NCBI GenBank assembly: GCA_003229495.1
Contig: QIEB01000258.1
Location: 1-6,789, forward strand
Origin: Flammeovirgaceae bacterium
GTDB taxonomy: Bacteria > Bacteroidota > Bacteroidia > Cytophagales > Cyclobacteriaceae
Length of the DNA stretch: 6,789 bases
Direction of reading: 5' to 3'
The position numbers and the translations under genes were made by a program. This document shows positions 6,122-6,789 of the stretch, piece after piece (position 1 is the first letter of the stretch; the number at the start of each line of letters is the position of its first letter). Below the pieces are notes generated by a model. That model had not been told where the DNA came from. It searched no databases and was given only the letters and a program-made list of their open reading frames with translations.

Positions 6122-6789
6122 TTATTCTTCTTCCTTCAACTTCCTTCTCAGTATCTTTCCTACATTGGTCTTGGGTAACTCTGAGCGGAACTCTACCAGC
6201 TTAGGACATTTATAACCAGTGAGATTTTCTCGGCAGTATTCTATGATCTCTTGCTCGTTTAGAGTTAAATCCTTCTTTATAATAAATACTTTTACCGCTT
6301 CAGTAGACTTTTGGTCCGGTATACCTATTGCAGCCACCTCCAGTACTTTGGGATGAGCAGCAATTACCTCTTCAATTTCATTTGGGTAAACATTAAATCC
6401 TGATACCAGAATCATGTCTTTCTTCCGGTCTACTATAGTAAAAAATCCATCTTCATTGGCTACCGCAATATCTCCGGTTTTCAGCCAGTCACCGTGCATG
6501 GTTTTCTCTGTCTCAGCTGGTCGTTGCCAGTATCCGGCCATAACCTGAGGCCCTCTTGCGTATAGCTCACCAGCCTCTCCCATTGGCACTTCAACATCGT
6601 TTTCATCAAAGATTGATACTTCAGTGCCGGGTACAGGTAATCCAATGGATCCTAATTTCTCTCCACCGTTTATTGGATTGCAAGTAAGTACTGGAGAAGC
6701 TTCAGTTAATCCGTATCCTTCGGCTAGCGGCACTCCCGTAACTTCCTTCCATTTTTGTGCTACAGATTTTTGAACTGCCATACCACCCC
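6122..6789 (-). CDS. fadD: Long-chain fatty acid-CoA ligase (FadD-like), C-terminal part (5' end outside window)
   Basis: This adenylate-forming enzyme converts a fatty acid, ATP and CoA to acyl-CoA for beta-oxidation or lipid synthesis, and is usually membrane-associated. About 222 codons are visible of a family near 550-560 residues; the substrate-binding half and the AMP-binding P-loop lie outside the window. Counting from the Met at 6781, the visible motifs are EGYGLTEA (21-28), GPQVMAGYWQRP (77-88), LKTGD (100-104, ribose-binding Asp), the acyl-CoA synthetase signature around DGFFTIVDRKKDMILVSGFN (111-130), and PKTNVGKILRR (203-213) with the conserved adenylation lysine at 209. That Met is internal: the frame stays open to the edge and encodes Gly-Gly before it, as in E. 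coli FadD. The sequence is close to E. coli FadD throughout but ends at KLKEEE, without its longer tail. A short-tailed paralogue with another chain-length preference cannot be excluded. Confidence 0.93.
   Translation of the reverse strand, partial: GGMAVQKSVAQKWKEVTGVPLAEGYGLTEASPVLTCNPINGGEKLGSIGLPVPGTEVSIFDENDVEVPMGEAGELYARGPQVMAGYWQRPAETEKTMHGDWLKTGDIAVANEDGFFTIVDRKKDMILVSGFNVYPNEIEEVIAAHPKVLEVAAIGIPDQKSTEAVKVFIIKKDLTLNEQEIIEYCRENLTGYKCPKLVEFRSELPKTNVGKILRRKLKEEE

Noticed and set aside
6779..6781. ATG as the true start of the acyl-CoA ligase gene
   Set aside because: The frame continues open to the window edge with Gly-Gly codons matching FadD family sequence, and the remaining protein would lack the whole N-terminal domain.

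Overview
The window (about 42% G+C by eye) reads as ordinary chromosome of a Bacteroidota or close FCB-group bacterium. The evidence for this is an EF-G paralogue of the Bacteroidota EF-G2 type, three visible start codons with no Shine-Dalgarno sequence, AT-rich leaders, promoter-like boxes resembling the Bacteroidota TTTG / TAnnTTTG pattern, and a terminator of the AAAG-AGGC...GCCT-CTTT style. The phylum is an inference; no rRNA or other strong taxonomic marker is present.

Layout, left to right. Three genes lie on the + strand: the C-terminal third of the chromosome-organising ATPase SMC (cut by the window start), a complete 570-residue ATP sulfurylase/APS kinase fusion that makes PAPS from sulfate, and a complete 711-residue EF-G paralogue whose GTPase catalytic histidine is replaced by leucine. 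Two genes lie on the - strand: a 237-residue metallophosphoesterase, and the C-terminal part of a FadD-like fatty acyl-CoA ligase (cut by the window end). The EF-G2 gene and the phosphoesterase gene meet tail to tail with their stop codons overlapping by 4 bases. Intergenic gaps are 58 bp (smc/sat), 180 bp (sat/EF-G2) and 70 bp (fadD/phosphoesterase). No stretch over 300 bp lacks a gene, and I see no RNA gene, mobile element or CRISPR array.

The five genes serve unrelated functions: chromosome segregation, sulfate activation, translation, phosphate-ester hydrolysis and fatty-acid activation. They do not form a recognisable pathway. The sat/EF-G2 gap holds a convincing terminator, so those two genes are probably separate units, whereas fadD and the phosphoesterase could share a transcript. 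The most interesting item is the EF-G paralogue. It keeps the nucleotide-binding motifs and the ribosome-facing tip of domain IV but lacks the catalytic histidine, matching the GTPase-deficient EF-G2 described in Bacteroides. I did not find evidence for a previously undescribed multi-gene system here.
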